Source: Enterococcus mediterraneensis (GTDB lineage: Bacteria; Bacillota; Bacilli; Lactobacillales; Enterococcaceae). From it: a stretch of 64,000 nt of DNA. Shown here piece by piece: positions 1-9,513 of the stretch (positions are counted from its first letter, which is position 1; each line of letters begins with the position of its first letter). The notes beneath the pieces were generated by a model. The model had not been told where the DNA came from and ran no database searches. It saw only the letters and a program-made list of their open reading frames with translations. Position numbers and translations under genes: made by a program. Where the stretch lies: the NCBI RefSeq assembly GCF_900604485.1, contig NZ_UWOP01000001.1:2338825-2402824 (forward strand). Direction: 5' to 3'.

Positions 1-2
1 CT

Positions 3-761
3 TGGTTGGAACGCTATAGCGATGAAAACAAAGACGGCTTGAATCCACAAGACAAAAAGCAGCCGATTATTTTTCAAGGATTGCTGGAACAGGATTTTAT
101 CAAAGAAGACGGCAAAACGCTTGGCGGCATCAGTCTGGGTTTTGCGTTCAACACCGTAGATTACTCCTCGGAAAAACCTCAAGAGATTACACGGGATGAA
201 ATCATGGCGCAAGCCCGCAAAACGATCAATGCAGTATTGACTCGCGTCAGAAAAATCTCCGGCTTGGAAAAAGTTCCTATCGTAGTGGGGATTTTTGAAC
301 AAGCAGCTAAAGAAAATATCAATGGCGGTACGTATATCTATACGGCAGTAAGCAAAGACGGCGGTACAACGATCGACCGTTTTGATAAAGTCAATGAAGA
401 GTATCTGACGCTGCCAGTCCTTTCTTCTGCAAAAAATACCGCGACACAAGACGGGATGAATACTAAGTTCACCAGTTTTCGTGACGCGATCCAAGGATTT
501 TTCCCTGAGCTTTCCGGAGTTACCGGTAAAGTGTATTATGTAGATGACCAAGTCCAAACATTAACCGTCTATATCGATTCCAAATACTACAGCAAAACAG
601 AGATCACCAGCTTTACGCAGTTTGTCGGCAAACAAGTAGAATCCGTGTTCGAAGGGATACCGGGAACCGTGGAAGTCCAAATCAATTCCATTGAAGGACC
701 GCAAGCCTTCGTTGCCAGAAAAGCCGGCGAAAAAGAAGTTATCTCTTATGTTTTTAATTAG
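3..761 (+). CDS. camS: CamS-family sex pheromone lipoprotein, 3' part only
   Basis: The reading frame is open from the left edge, so the start, signal peptide and lipobox lie outside the window. The visible 252 residues match the C-terminal part of the CamS family, lipoproteins whose signal peptide yields the cAM373-type pheromone in enterococci. The family is usually near 380-400 residues. The gene lies directly upstream of gatCAB, the same order as yerH-gatCAB in Bacillus. About 93 bases separate it from gatC. The identity rests on family resemblance and gene order; the pheromone peptide itself cannot be read here. Confidence 0.85.
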   Translation, partial: WLERYSDENKDGLNPQDKKQPIIFQGLLEQDFIKEDGKTLGGISLGFAFNTVDYSSEKPQEITRDEIMAQARKTINAVLTRVRKISGLEKVPIVVGIFEQAAKENINGGTYIYTAVSKDGGTTIDRFDKVNEEYLTLPVLSSAKNTATQDGMNTKFTSFRDAIQGFFPELSGVTGKVYYVDDQVQTLTVYIDSKYYSKTEITSFTQFVGKQVESVFEGIPGTVEVQINSIEGPQAFVARKAGEKEVISYVFN

Positions 762-854
762 TTACTTGCAAAATTCCGCGAAGTATTTCATTATAAATAA
801 GGAAAATCAAAAAAGACTTGTACGAAGGTACGTTTTTTAGAAAGAAGGGGTACA

Positions 855-1160
855 ATGGCGATTAGTGAAGAGCAAGTCAAACATGTGGCCAAACTGGCAA
901 AATTATCATTTTCTGATGAGGAGCGGCATGAATTCACAACGCAATTAGGAAAAATCATCGATATGGTAGAATTACTCGATGAAGTAGATACGACAGGAGT
1001 TCCATTCACATCCAATGTGGTTGAAACAGTGAATGTGATGCGCCCTGACCGAGCACAAGCCGGTTGGGATCGTGATGAACTGTTGAAAAATGTTCCGGAA
1101 ACAGAAGATGGCTTTATCAAAGTACCAGCTATCATCGATAACGGGGAGGCTGGCGCATAA
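855..1160 (+). CDS. gatC: Glu/Asp-tRNA(Gln/Asn) amidotransferase subunit C
   Basis: A 101-residue protein, the usual GatC length. GatC is the small subunit that wraps around and stabilises GatA in the complex converting Glu-tRNA(Gln) or Asp-tRNA(Asn) to the amidated form. The N-terminal helix with [10 protein letters not shown] and the conserved C-terminal stretch are typical. An AAGAAGGGG Shine-Dalgarno precedes the ATG. The stop overlaps the gatA start (TAATG), indicating translational coupling in a gatCAB operon. Confidence 0.95.
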   Translation: MAISEEQVKHVAKLAKLSFSDEERHEFTTQLGKIIDMVELLDEVDTTGVPFTSNVVETVNVMRPDRAQAGWDRDELLKNVPETEDGFIKVPAIIDNGEAGA

Positions 1161-2632
1161 TGGAAAAACTTTATGACAAAACTTTAGAAGAATTACACAG
1201 TCTGCTGGTTTCAAAAGAAATCACAGCGGCTGATTTGACACAAGCGACATTGGACCGCATCAAAGAAACAGAACCCGCAGTCGATTCATTTATCACGCTG
1301 GTGGAAGAAAAAGCACTGGCTCAAGCCAAAGCAATCGACGAAAAAGGAATTGCCGAAGACAATGTCTTGGCTGGGATTCCGATCGGGATCAAAGACAATA
1401 TCGTAACGAAAGGTATCTTGACTACTGCAGCTTCTAAGATCCTTTCCAATTTTGAACCGATCTATGATGCAACAGTAATGGATAAATTGTATCAAGCAGA
1501 TATGATCCCTGTGGGCAAACTGAACATGGATGAGTTTGCGATGGGTGGAAGTACTGAAACCTCTTATTTCAAGAAAACTAAAAATGCGTGGGATCACACG
1601 AAAGTTCCCGGCGGATCTTCCGGTGGTTCAGCTGCAGCGGTAGCCGCAGGACAAATTCCTGTTTCCCTTGGAAGCGACACAGGCGGATCAATCCGCCAAC
1701 CAGCGTCATTTAATGGAATCGTTGGGATGAAGCCAACATACGGACGAGTTTCCCGTTTTGGATTGATCGCATTTGCTTCTTCTTTGGATCAAATCGGTCC
1801 AATGACCCGCACAGTTAAAGACAACGCGCTGGCATTAGAAGCAATCAGCGGATTCGATGAAAAAGACGGAACTTCTTCTGGTATTTCCGTACCGGACTTC
1901 ACCGAAGGAATGACTGGTGATGTTAAAGGAATGAAGATCGCTTTACCAAAAGAATATTTAGGTGAAGGCGTACAACCAGGCGTCAAAGAAGCTGTTTTGA
2001 AAGCTGCTGAAACGTTCAAAGCGTTAGGCGCAACAGTTGAAGAAGTCAGCCTGCCTCATTCAAAATACGGTGTAGCGGTTTATTATATCATCGCTTCTTC
2101 TGAAGCCAGCTCAAACTTACAGCGTTTTGACGGTATCCGTTACGGCTATCGTTCCGAAAACGTGAAAAATCTGGAAGATGTTTATGTGAACTCCCGCAGT
2201 GAAGGGTTCGGAACAGAAGTCAAACGTCGGATCATGCTGGGAACATTCTCATTGAGTGCCGGCTATTACGATGCGTACTTCAAAAAAGCCGGACAAGTTC
2301 GGACAATGATTAGACAAGACTTTGATAAAGTGTTTAACGAATACGATTTGATTATTGGTCCTGCTTCACCAACAGTTGCCTTTGGGCTAGGAGAAAACAT
2401 CAATGATCCGATTACTATGTATATGAGTGATATCTTGACGATTCCAGTAAACTTGGCTGGACTTCCAGGGATGTCCGTACCAGCTGGTTTTTCTGAAGGA
2501 TTGCCAGTGGGATTACAAATCATCGGTAAACATTTTGATGAAGCGACCATGTATAAAGCAGCATACGCATTTGAACAAGCAACGGATTTTCATAAGAAAA
2601 TGCCAGTGATTTTAGGGGGAGATGCCGAATGA
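1160..2632 (+). CDS. gatA: Glu/Asp-tRNA amidotransferase subunit A (amidase)
   Basis: A 490-residue amidase-signature protein. It hydrolyses glutamine and passes ammonia to GatB. The sequence shows the [10 protein letters not shown] segment with the catalytic lysine, the Gly/Ser-rich signature around [14 protein letters not shown] and the following [13 protein letters not shown] block carrying the remaining serines of the Ser-cisSer-Lys triad. It overlaps gatC by one base and gatB by four (ATGA), so the three subunits are translated as a coupled unit. Confidence 0.97.
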   Translation: MEKLYDKTLEELHSLLVSKEITAADLTQATLDRIKETEPAVDSFITLVEEKALAQAKAIDEKGIAEDNVLAGIPIGIKDNIVTKGILTTAASKILSNFEPIYDATVMDKLYQADMIPVGKLNMDEFAMGGSTETSYFKKTKNAWDHTKVPGGSSGGSAAAVAAGQIPVSLGSDTGGSIRQPASFNGIVGMKPTYGRVSRFGLIAFASSLDQIGPMTRTVKDNALALEAISGFDEKDGTSSGISVPDFTEGMTGDVKGMKIALPKEYLGEGVQPGVKEAVLKAAETFKALGATVEEVSLPHSKYGVAVYYIIASSEASSNLQRFDGIRYGYRSENVKNLEDVYVNSRSEGFGTEVKRRIMLGTFSLSAGYYDAYFKKAGQVRTMIRQDFDKVFNEYDLIIGPASPTVAFGLGENINDPITMYMSDILTIPVNLAGLPGMSVPAGFSEGLPVGLQIIGKHFDEATMYKAAYAFEQATDFHKKMPVILGGDAE

Positions 2633-4059
2633 ACTTTGAAACTGTCATTGGACTAGAAGTCCACGTAGAATTAAAAACCAACTCTAAAATCTTTTCGCCG
2701 GCGCCAGCACATTTCGGGGCGGAGCCTAACAGCAATACCAATGTTATCGACTGGGGCTATCCAGGTGTTTTACCAGTTATGAACAAAACAGCGTTGGAAT
2801 TTGGAATGAAAGCCGCGTTGGCGTTGAACTGTGAGATCTCTAAAGATACTCATTTCGATCGTAAAAACTACTTCTATCCAGATAATCCGAAAGCTTATCA
2901 AATTTCTCAATTCGATCAGCCAATCGGACACGACGGCTGGATCGAGATCGAAGTAGAAGGCAAAAAGAAAAAAATCCGTATCGAACGGGTCCATCTGGAA
3001 GAAGATGCCGGAAAAAACATGCACGGCAAAGGCGGCTATTCATACGTCGATTTGAACCGTCAAGGAACACCTTTGATCGAGATCGTTTCCGAAGCGGATA
3101 TGCGTTCACCAGAAGAAGCATACGCGTATTTGGAAGCATTGCGTTCTATCATCCAATTTACAGAAGTCTCTGATGTGAAGATGGAAGAAGGATCTATGCG
3201 TTGTGACGCGAATATTTCTTTACGCCCTTATGGACAAGAAGAATTTGGTACAAAAACTGAATTGAAAAACTTGAATTCTATGAGTTTTGTGAAAAAAGGT
3301 TTGGCCTTCGAAGAAAAACGCCAAGCAAAAGTCTTGTTGTCAGGTGGCGAGATCCAACAAGAAACACGCCGTTTTGATGAAACAACGAATAAAACGATCC
3401 TGATGCGGGTCAAAGAAGGTTCTAGCGACTATCGTTACTTCCCAGAGCCGGATATTCCGCGCTTTGTGATCGATGATGAATGGATCGCACGGATCAAAAC
3501 GACATTGCCAGAACTTCCTGCGGCACGTAGAACGCGCTATGTCCAAGAACTGGGCTTGCCGGAATATGATGCAAAAGTCTTGACGTTAACAAAAGAAATG
3601 TCTGATTTCTTTGAAGAAACATTAGCAGCCGGCGCTGATGCCAAACAAGCTTCCAACTGGTTGATGGGTGAAGTTTCTGCTTATCTGAACAGTGAAAAAC
3701 TGGAACTGACAGAAACCAAATTGACTCCGGATAACTTAGCCGGTATGATCCAATTGATCGCAGATGGTACGATCAGCTCAAAAATCGCGAAAAAAGTCTT
3801 CCGTGAATTGATCGAAAACGGCGGCGATGCGAAAGAAGTCGTTGAAGCGAAAGGCTTGGTACAATTGTCTGACCCTGCTCAATTATTACCGATCATCAAT
3901 GAGATCCTTGACAACAATCAACAATCTATTGAAGACTTCAAAAACGGTAAAGATCGCGCAGTCGGCTTCTTAGTCGGTCAAATCATGAAAGCTACGAAAG
4001 GGAAAGCAAATCCAGCAATCGTCAATAAATTATTGCAAGAAGAATTGGCGAAACGTTAA
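2629..4059 (+). CDS. gatB: Glu/Asp-tRNA amidotransferase subunit B
   Basis: A 476-residue protein of normal GatB length. GatB binds the mischarged tRNA, phosphorylates the glutamyl or aspartyl group and amidates it with ammonia from GatA. The opening [14 protein letters not shown] is the family signature. The body is the cradle domain and the C-terminal ~150 residues are the helical YqeY-like tail domain. The start overlaps the gatA stop by four bases. dagK follows after 10 bases with its own AAAGGAG site, so transcription probably continues into it. Confidence 0.97.
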   Translation: MNFETVIGLEVHVELKTNSKIFSPAPAHFGAEPNSNTNVIDWGYPGVLPVMNKTALEFGMKAALALNCEISKDTHFDRKNYFYPDNPKAYQISQFDQPIGHDGWIEIEVEGKKKKIRIERVHLEEDAGKNMHGKGGYSYVDLNRQGTPLIEIVSEADMRSPEEAYAYLEALRSIIQFTEVSDVKMEEGSMRCDANISLRPYGQEEFGTKTELKNLNSMSFVKKGLAFEEKRQAKVLLSGGEIQQETRRFDETTNKTILMRVKEGSSDYRYFPEPDIPRFVIDDEWIARIKTTLPELPAARRTRYVQELGLPEYDAKVLTLTKEMSDFFEETLAAGADAKQASNWLMGEVSAYLNSEKLELTETKLTPDNLAGMIQLIADGTISSKIAKKVFRELIENGGDAKEVVEAKGLVQLSDPAQLLPIINEILDNNQQSIEDFKNGKDRAVGFLVGQIMKATKGKANPAIVNKLLQEELAKR

Positions 4060-4069
4060 AGGAGCAGGT

Positions 4070-5107
4070 ATGAAAAAAGCGAGAGTCATTTACAATCCAA
4101 CTTCAGGTAAGGAAACCCTGAAAAGAAATCTTGCAGATATTTTGGATGTATTGGAACGCGCTGGCTATGAAGCCAGTGCGTATGCCACTACACCTGCCCC
4201 TGATTCAGCGATGCTGGAAGCAAAACGCGTTGGAAAAGCCGGGTTTGATTTAGTCGTGGCAGCTGGCGGAGACGGTACTATCAATGAGGTTGTCAACGGC
4301 ATCGCGCCTTTGAAAAAAAGACCGAAGTTAGCCATCATTCCAGCAGGTACTACGAACGATTATGCTCGCGCTTTGAAGATCCCTAGAAACAATATCAAAG
4401 ATGCCGCAGAAGTCATCTTGAAAGATCAAACAGTTAAAATGGATATCGGTAAAACCAATGGACTTTACTTTATCAATATTGCAGCCGGCGGGCATTTGAC
4501 AGAGTTGACCTATGATGTGCCTTCTGAACTGAAGAGTATTTTTGGCTATCTTGCGTATCTTGTTAAAGGGGCGGAACTATTGCCGCGGGTCAAACCGATC
4601 AAAATGCATCTGGAATATGATGATGGCATCTATGACGGCAATGCGTCGATGTTTTTCCTAGGATTGACGAATTCTGTCGGCGGTTTTGAACAAATCGCGC
4701 CGGACGCGAAATTGGATGACGGAAAATTTTCTTTGATCATCGTAAAAACGGCAAATATTTTTGAAATCGTTCATTTGGTAGCTTTGATGATGAACGGCGG
4801 TAAACATATCAACGATAAACGACTGATCTATACGAAAACATCCAAGCTGACTGTAAAAACTCCCGAATCAGAAGGTCGCCTGATGATCAATCTGGACGGT
4901 GAATACGGCGGCGATGCACCAATGACATTTGAAAATCTCCATAATCATATCGAGATCTTTGCGAATACGGATATGATCCCAGAAGATGCTTTATCTGATA
5001 CGGAAGAAGAAGCATACGAAGAAGTCAGCAAAGACTTCATCAAAGAAGTAGAAAAACTGACAGACGAAGATATTGACGGCGACGGAAAAATCGCTGACAA
5101 GAAGTAA
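4070..5107 (+). CDS. dagK: Diacylglycerol kinase, DagK/YerQ type
   Basis: A 345-residue soluble lipid kinase. Homologues recycle diacylglycerol released during lipoteichoic acid synthesis to phosphatidate. The catalytic domain shows the nucleotide-binding GGDGT loop (AAGGDGTINEVVNG) and the IPAGTTNDYARAL block. The C-terminal ~45 residues are strongly acidic and contain an EF-hand-like DIDGDGK run, longer than in many homologues. It lies 10 bases after gatB and is closed by a terminator at about 5117-5158. In E. faecalis and Bacillus the same gene follows gatB. Confidence 0.93.
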   Translation: MKKARVIYNPTSGKETLKRNLADILDVLERAGYEASAYATTPAPDSAMLEAKRVGKAGFDLVVAAGGDGTINEVVNGIAPLKKRPKLAIIPAGTTNDYARALKIPRNNIKDAAEVILKDQTVKMDIGKTNGLYFINIAAGGHLTELTYDVPSELKSIFGYLAYLVKGAELLPRVKPIKMHLEYDDGIYDGNASMFFLGLTNSVGGFEQIAPDAKLDDGKFSLIIVKTANIFEIVHLVALMMNGGKHINDKRLIYTKTSKLTVKTPESEGRLMINLDGEYGGDAPMTFENLHNHIEIFANTDMIPEDALSDTEEEAYEEVSKDFIKEVEKLTDEDIDGDGKIADKK

Positions 5108-5116
5108 TCAAAGGGA

Positions 5117-5158
5117 AAACACTTTACTTTGCAGCAAAAGCGTAGTAAAGTGTTTTTC
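5117..5158 (+). terminator. Rho-independent terminator after dagK
   Basis: An 11-12-bp stem AACACTTTACT / AGTAAAGTGTT closes a 15-base loop and is followed by a short T-run. It separates the gatCAB-dagK operon from rlmCD. Confidence 0.8.
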
Positions 5159-5191
5159 TCTTATAATGCAGAAAATGACAAGGAGCACAAA

Positions 5192-6562
5192 ATGAAAGAA
5201 TACCCAATCAAAAAAAATGAAGAACATACTGTTGAGATCCTTGATTTGACACATGAAGGGATGGGGATCGCAAAATTTGATCACTATCCAGTATTTATCG
5301 AGAATGCTTTGCCAGGTGAGAAAGTCCGAATCAAAATCTTAAAGGTCGGCAATAAATTTGGATTTGCGAAAGTTATGGAGTGGTTGGAAAAAAGCCCTGA
5401 TCGTCAAACTGTTGATAATGAAGATCTATTACGGACCGGTATTGCGCCGTTGAGCCATTTAAGCTATGAAAAACAGCTTTTGTTCAAACAAAATCAAGTG
5501 AAAAACTTGATGCAGCGGGTAGCCAAATTGCCAGATGTTCCTGTATTAAACACAATCGGGATGGCGGCACCATATCATTATCGCAACAAAGCTCAGATTC
5601 CCGTAAAAAAGGTTGAAGGCAAATTACAGACCGGTTTTTATCGTAAAAACAGTCATGATCTGGTTCCAATCGAAGATTTTGCTATTCAAGATCCAGAGAT
5701 CGATAAAGCTATCTTGGTCGTTAGAGATATCTTGCAACGCTTCAATGTCAAAGCCTACAATGAAGAAGCTCATGAAGGGTTCCTACGTCATATCGTGATC
5801 CGCCGCGGACACTATTCTCATCAAATGATGGTAGTTTTAGTGACTAGAAAAGAAAAATTCTTCAAAGGTGAAGAGATCGCAAACGTTATCCACGAAGAAT
5901 TGCCGGAAGTCGTTTCTGTCATCCAAAATATCAATGAAGAGAAAACCAATGTGATCCTGGGTCAAAAAGAAAAAGTCCTTTTTGGTTCTTCTTTTATCGA
6001 GGATCAGCTTTTGGGAAATACTTACCGGATCTCGGCTAAATCATTTTACCAAGTCAATACCCAACAAACAGAGATTTTGTATCAAACAGCGATCGATTTT
6101 GCTGATTTGAAAAAAGATGATGTGGTAATCGATGCTTACTCTGGAATCGGTACGATCGGTTTATCTGTAGCTGATCGGGTCAAATACGTCTACGGAATGG
6201 AAACTATTGAAAGTGCAGTAGAAGATGCAAAATACAACGCTGAAAAAAATGGGATCACTAACGCGACGTATCTTGTAGGTAAAGCGGAAAAAGTAATGCC
6301 GCAATGGGCGCGGGAAGAAGTGAATCCTACGGTGATTTTTGTCGATCCGCCAAGAAAAGGATTAGATGCGAAATTTATTGAAGCAGCTTGTGAAGTCGAA
6401 CCGGAACGAATCGTTTATATCTCCTGCAATCCAGCAACATTGGCTCGTGATTTGGCCTTTTTTGCTGAAAAAGGCTACCAAACGAAAAAAATCCAGCCAG
6501 TAGACCTATTCCCGCAGACGCATCATATTGAGTGCGTGGCGTTGATTACAAGAATGGATTGA
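5192..6562 (+). CDS. rlmCD: 23S rRNA (uracil-C5)-methyltransferase RlmCD (RumA/TrmA family)
   Basis: A 456-residue SAM-dependent RNA methyltransferase. In Gram-positives one such enzyme makes both m5U747 and m5U1939. The N-terminus is a TRAM RNA-binding domain (about residues 6-66), then the insertion domain and a Rossmann SAM-binding domain with DAYSGIGTIGL. The catalytic cysteine lies in ISCNPATLARDL near the C-terminus. I chose ATG 5192 because AAGGAG sits 6 bases upstream; the frame is open 63 bases further but that part overlaps the dagK terminator. I see no 4-cysteine Fe-S cluster, as is usual for this branch. Confidence 0.93.
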   Translation: MKEYPIKKNEEHTVEILDLTHEGMGIAKFDHYPVFIENALPGEKVRIKILKVGNKFGFAKVMEWLEKSPDRQTVDNEDLLRTGIAPLSHLSYEKQLLFKQNQVKNLMQRVAKLPDVPVLNTIGMAAPYHYRNKAQIPVKKVEGKLQTGFYRKNSHDLVPIEDFAIQDPEIDKAILVVRDILQRFNVKAYNEEAHEGFLRHIVIRRGHYSHQMMVVLVTRKEKFFKGEEIANVIHEELPEVVSVIQNINEEKTNVILGQKEKVLFGSSFIEDQLLGNTYRISAKSFYQVNTQQTEILYQTAIDFADLKKDDVVIDAYSGIGTIGLSVADRVKYVYGMETIESAVEDAKYNAEKNGITNATYLVGKAEKVMPQWAREEVNPTVIFVDPPRKGLDAKFIEAACEVEPERIVYISCNPATLARDLAFFAEKGYQTKKIQPVDLFPQTHHIECVALITRMD

Positions 6563-6590
6563 TTATCAACCTAAAATAGGAGTAATTTGA

Positions 6591-6995
6591 ATGGATATTT
6601 GGAAATTATTATTTGATAAAGCTAAAGAAGTGCAAAATAACAGAACAATAACTCCCTTTATAGATGCTGGCGCTGTTTCTTCAGCAATACTGACTAAAAG
6701 TGGCAACATATATGTTGGGGTTTGTATCGATACCGCATCTTCACTTGGAATGTGTGCTGAGAGAAATGCGATAGCAAATATGATTACAAACGGAGAAAGT
6801 AAAATTGATAAAGTGGTTGCCATCATGTCTAATGAAAAGGTTGGTCTACCTTGTGGAGCCTGTCGGGAATTCATGATGCAATTAGATAATGAAAGCGGAG
6901 ATATTGAATTTTTACTTGATTTGGACTCAAGAGAGACAATCACCCTGAGAGAACTCGTCCCAAATTGGTGGGGATATGATAGATTTAAATTATGA
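6591..6995 (+). CDS. Cytidine/blasticidin-S-type deaminase
   Basis: A 134-residue zinc deaminase of the small tetrameric cytidine deaminase superfamily. The active-site CAERNAI supplies the first Zn cysteine and the catalytic Glu, and PCGACRE supplies the other two cysteines. The C-terminal LVPNWWGYDRF resembles a subgroup that includes blasticidin-S-deaminase-like enzymes rather than housekeeping Cdd. The substrate is therefore uncertain. AGGAG precedes the ATG. The gene is visibly AT-richer than rlmCD just upstream and opens the accessory block; it may be acquired. Confidence 0.8.
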   Translation: MDIWKLLFDKAKEVQNNRTITPFIDAGAVSSAILTKSGNIYVGVCIDTASSLGMCAERNAIANMITNGESKIDKVVAIMSNEKVGLPCGACREFMMQLDNESGDIEFLLDLDSRETITLRELVPNWWGYDRFKL

Positions 6996-7140
6996 TATCT
7001 AATCCGTCAAATCAAGTAGCTTTGACATCTATTTTGTCAACTCGATCTAAAGGGCAGATTTCGTGAAAGTAATTCTGGCAACTCAACTTTAAAATATTAG
7101 ATGACAAGACTTTAATATCATAAAACTCACCGCATATTGG

Positions 7141-7480
7141 GACAGTAGCATTGCTACAACAGGACAAATAAGGCAAAAATGTTTGATTTATAAAATTACA
7201 CGACTCTCTGGTTTGGTTCAGAGGGTCTTTTTTAATGTCCCAAATAACTGAAGAGAAGGATAATCGGGTTGCTAAAAAAGTGACAGTAGGCCATTATCTA
7301 TACGTGAAAAAACAGTCTGCCTGATCGAGTACTTTCTTCTAGCATCAAGTGGCGGTTATGGTAAAATAGCGATAATGATTTTTAATTTAAAAATGTAATT
7401 CATTGAGTGTTATAAATTTTCAAGAAAAATAGTTATAGATAAAGACAACTATGGATCTAAATAAGGTAGATTCTATTGAA
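7141..7480 (+). repeat. Direct repeat copy A flanking the APH-like gene
   Basis: About 340 bases recognisably similar to 8531-8880. Shared blocks include GGACAAATAAGGC, GACTCTCTGGTTTGGT, TGTCCCAAATAACT, GTACTTTCTTCTAGCATCAA and GGCGGTTATGGTAAAATA, and both end in ATTCTATTG. The two copies enclose the APH-like gene. Confidence 0.8.
7202..7234 (+). terminator. Terminator-like hairpin inside repeat copy A
   Basis: GACTCTCTG and CAGAGGGTC pair around a short loop and are followed by six Ts. The same hairpin is preserved in copy B, where both arms are extended by one compensatory pair. Confidence 0.75.
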
Positions 7481-7619
7481 CAGTATTGTGAAATGGATAG
7501 TATACGAGATAAGATATAGTGGCAATAAATCAGTTGTTGATGCTTGCAAATTTGGAAAATTATAATGCATTTCTGGGATTTTGGTTTAATCCTAAAAATA
7601 TATGATAGGGAATTGTTAT

Positions 7620-8501
7620 ATGGAAACATTCGATTTCATTTCTAAGATACCTATTGATAAGGGTTGGTCTGAGGATAAAAAATATCATGTAACCAAAAAA
7701 GACGGCTCGGAATTTTTATTGAGAATCAGCCCCTCCCCTCTCTTTGAAGCGAGGAAATCTTTATTTGAACTTTTACAAAAGATTGTCGATTTAGGTATCC
7801 CTATGTCCAAGCCTGTTGAATTTGGAATTTGTTCTGAAGGTGTTTATTCGCTGCATACTTGGATTCATGGCAAAGACGCCGAAGAGATAATTCCTTTTTT
7901 ATCAGAAGCCGATCAATATAAATTGGGCTATGAGTCCGGTGAAATACTACGAAAAATTCATTCAATTCCGGCACCATCAATGGAAGAAGAATGGGATATC
8001 CGATTTAATCGCAAGACGAATAATAAAATTCAAAAATACAATGAATGTGGTTTGAGATTTGTTGGCGATGACAAGATAATAGAGTATATTGAGAAAAATA
8101 GAGACCTGCTTAAAAATCGCCCCCAATGTTTCCAGCACGGTGATTATCATATCGGAAATATGATGATAGAAGATGGAAAAATCGTTATCATAGATTTTGA
8201 CAGACCTGATTTTGGTGATCCATGGGAAGAGTTTAATCGAATCGTATGGTGCGCTCAGTCTAGTCCACATTTTGCTACAGGACAGCTAAATGGCTATTTT
8301 GGCGGCAAACCACCTATTGAGTTTTTTAAATTACTTGCTTTTTACATATCCAGCAATACACTTTCGTCTATTTACTGGGCGATTCCATTTGGACAAGTTC
8401 AAATTGATACAATGATGAGGCAATCACAAGATGTACTTGCTTGGTATGATAATATGCAACATCCTGTTCCAGCTTGGTATTTGGAAGAATTGAATAGTTA
8501 A
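7620..8501 (+). CDS. APH/choline-kinase-family phosphotransferase
   Basis: A 293-residue small-molecule kinase of the aminoglycoside phosphotransferase fold. The Brenner motif appears as HGDYHIGNMM and the metal-binding DFG equivalent as IDFDRPDFGDPWEEFNR. The N-lobe holds the short beta-sheet with FLLRISP. The substrate cannot be told from sequence: this branch includes antibiotic kinases and housekeeping kinases. I chose ATG 7620 because GATAGGG lies 9 bases upstream; the ATG at 7602 has no site. The gene is AT-rich and sits between two ~350-bp direct repeats, which suggests arrival by insertion or duplication. Confidence 0.85.
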   Translation: METFDFISKIPIDKGWSEDKKYHVTKKDGSEFLLRISPSPLFEARKSLFELLQKIVDLGIPMSKPVEFGICSEGVYSLHTWIHGKDAEEIIPFLSEADQYKLGYESGEILRKIHSIPAPSMEEEWDIRFNRKTNNKIQKYNECGLRFVGDDKIIEYIEKNRDLLKNRPQCFQHGDYHIGNMMIEDGKIVIIDFDRPDFGDPWEEFNRIVWCAQSSPHFATGQLNGYFGGKPPIEFFKLLAFYISSNTLSSIYWAIPFGQVQIDTMMRQSQDVLAWYDNMQHPVPAWYLEELNS

Positions 8502-8530
8502 ACGTTCCTTTGGAGAAAAGGATACTACCA

Positions 8531-8880
8531 TCAAGACAGCAACATTGTTGATACGGGACAAATAAGGCCAACAAGTTTTATTTATATATTTTCGCGACTC
8601 TCTGGTTTGGTCCAGAGGGTCTTTTTTGATGTCCCAAATAACTTAAGAGCAGAGTAATCTGATGACCGCAATAGTGACAGTGGTCAATGAAGTTACTTGT
8701 CAATATCTGAAAAACACATTGCATGATCAGGTACTTTCTTCTAGCATCAACTGGCGGTTATGGTAAAATAACGATATTAAGTTTGGGTTTTAAAATGAAA
8801 ATTTCAATATGCGTTTTAATATTTAAAAAAACAGGAACAGTCAAAAATAATTATGACTCTAGGCAAGGTGGATTCTATTG
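8531..8880 (+). repeat. Direct repeat copy B, leader of the ABC exporter operon
   Basis: The second copy of the repeat at 7141-7480. It fills the gap between the APH-like gene and the ABC ATPase gene and runs through its TTG start codon. It contains a hairpin terminator at 8596-8627, bracketed by GGGACA (about 8555) and TGTCCC, which could form an outer stem, and then a TATGGTAAAAT that could act as a -10 region. Confidence 0.8.
8596..8627 (+). terminator. Terminator hairpin upstream of the ABC exporter genes
   Basis: GACTCTCTGG pairs with CCAGAGGGTC, followed by TTTTTT. It could end the APH transcript or act as an attenuator in the leader of the downstream operon. Confidence 0.75.
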
Positions 8881-9513
8881 ATTAATGTTGAAAATCTAGT
8901 TGTTGAATTGAATAATAAAAGGATCGTAAATGATATTTCTTTTACAGTACCTGAGAAACAGCATGTCTATATCAGCGGACCGTCCGGATCTGGGAAAAGT
9001 ACTTTGTTAAAAGTGTTAGCTGGTTTGGTGCCCTTCACAAGCGGAGATATTTTTTATAATGATAAGAATATTCTACAGATCGATCCGATCGCTTATCGAC
9101 AGGAAGTCTCCTATTGTTATCAGCAGCCAACCCTGTTTGGGAACACGGTGAGAGATAATCTAGCATTTCCATACGAAATCCGGAAGGAACCTTTTGATGA
9201 GGAGAAAGCTATCTCTTTGTTGAAAGAGGTCGGCTTGGCTAGCGGATTTCTTGATAAAAAGATAACCGAGCTGTCTGGCGGAGAGCGGCAACGAGTCGCC
9301 ATGATCAGAAATCTTATCTTTGAGCCTAAAGTTTTACTGCTGGATGAAGTAACTACAGGACTAGATAGCGAGAGTAAAAGGATAGTCCGAAAATTGATCA
9401 ATGACAAAGAAAAATCTGGTATGTCGATTCTGGAGATAACCCATGATAAGAGTGAGATAGATCCTGAAGGTCGACTGATCATGATTGAAGATGGAGAGAT
9501 AATCAATGGATAG
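8878..9513 (+). CDS. fetA: ABC transporter ATP-binding protein, FetA-like
   Basis: A 211-residue ATPase with Walker A GPSGSGKST, signature LSGGERQR and Walker B VLLLDEVTTGLD. It is short, as in the FetAB (YbbL/YbbM) metal exporters. The start is TTG at 8878 with AAGGTGG just upstream; no ATG precedes the Walker A at the right distance. It overlaps the permease gene by 8 bases. Known FetAB systems export iron in E. coli; the substrate here is inferred only. Confidence 0.85.
   Translation: MINVENLVVELNNKRIVNDISFTVPEKQHVYISGPSGSGKSTLLKVLAGLVPFTSGDIFYNDKNILQIDPIAYRQEVSYCYQQPTLFGNTVRDNLAFPYEIRKEPFDEEKAISLLKEVGLASGFLDKKITELSGGERQRVAMIRNLIFEPKVLLLDEVTTGLDSESKRIVRKLINDKEKSGMSILEITHDKSEIDPEGRLIMIEDGEIING

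Larger units (their letters stand above)
6996..7601. other. Non-coding stretch with upstream copy of a duplicated leader
   Basis: No gene is supported in these 606 bases. The second half (from about 7141) is copy A of a diverged direct repeat whose copy B lies upstream of the ABC ATPase gene. It holds a terminator hairpin at 7202-7234 and ends with a ribosome-site-like AAGGTAG and a TTG at about 7478 that opens a frame of only about 27 codons, a remnant equivalent to the fetA start in copy B. Confidence 0.7.

Noticed and set aside
5129..5191. 21-codon extension of rlmCD
   Set aside because: It lies within the dagK terminator stem and has no ribosome site; AAGGAG precedes ATG 5192.
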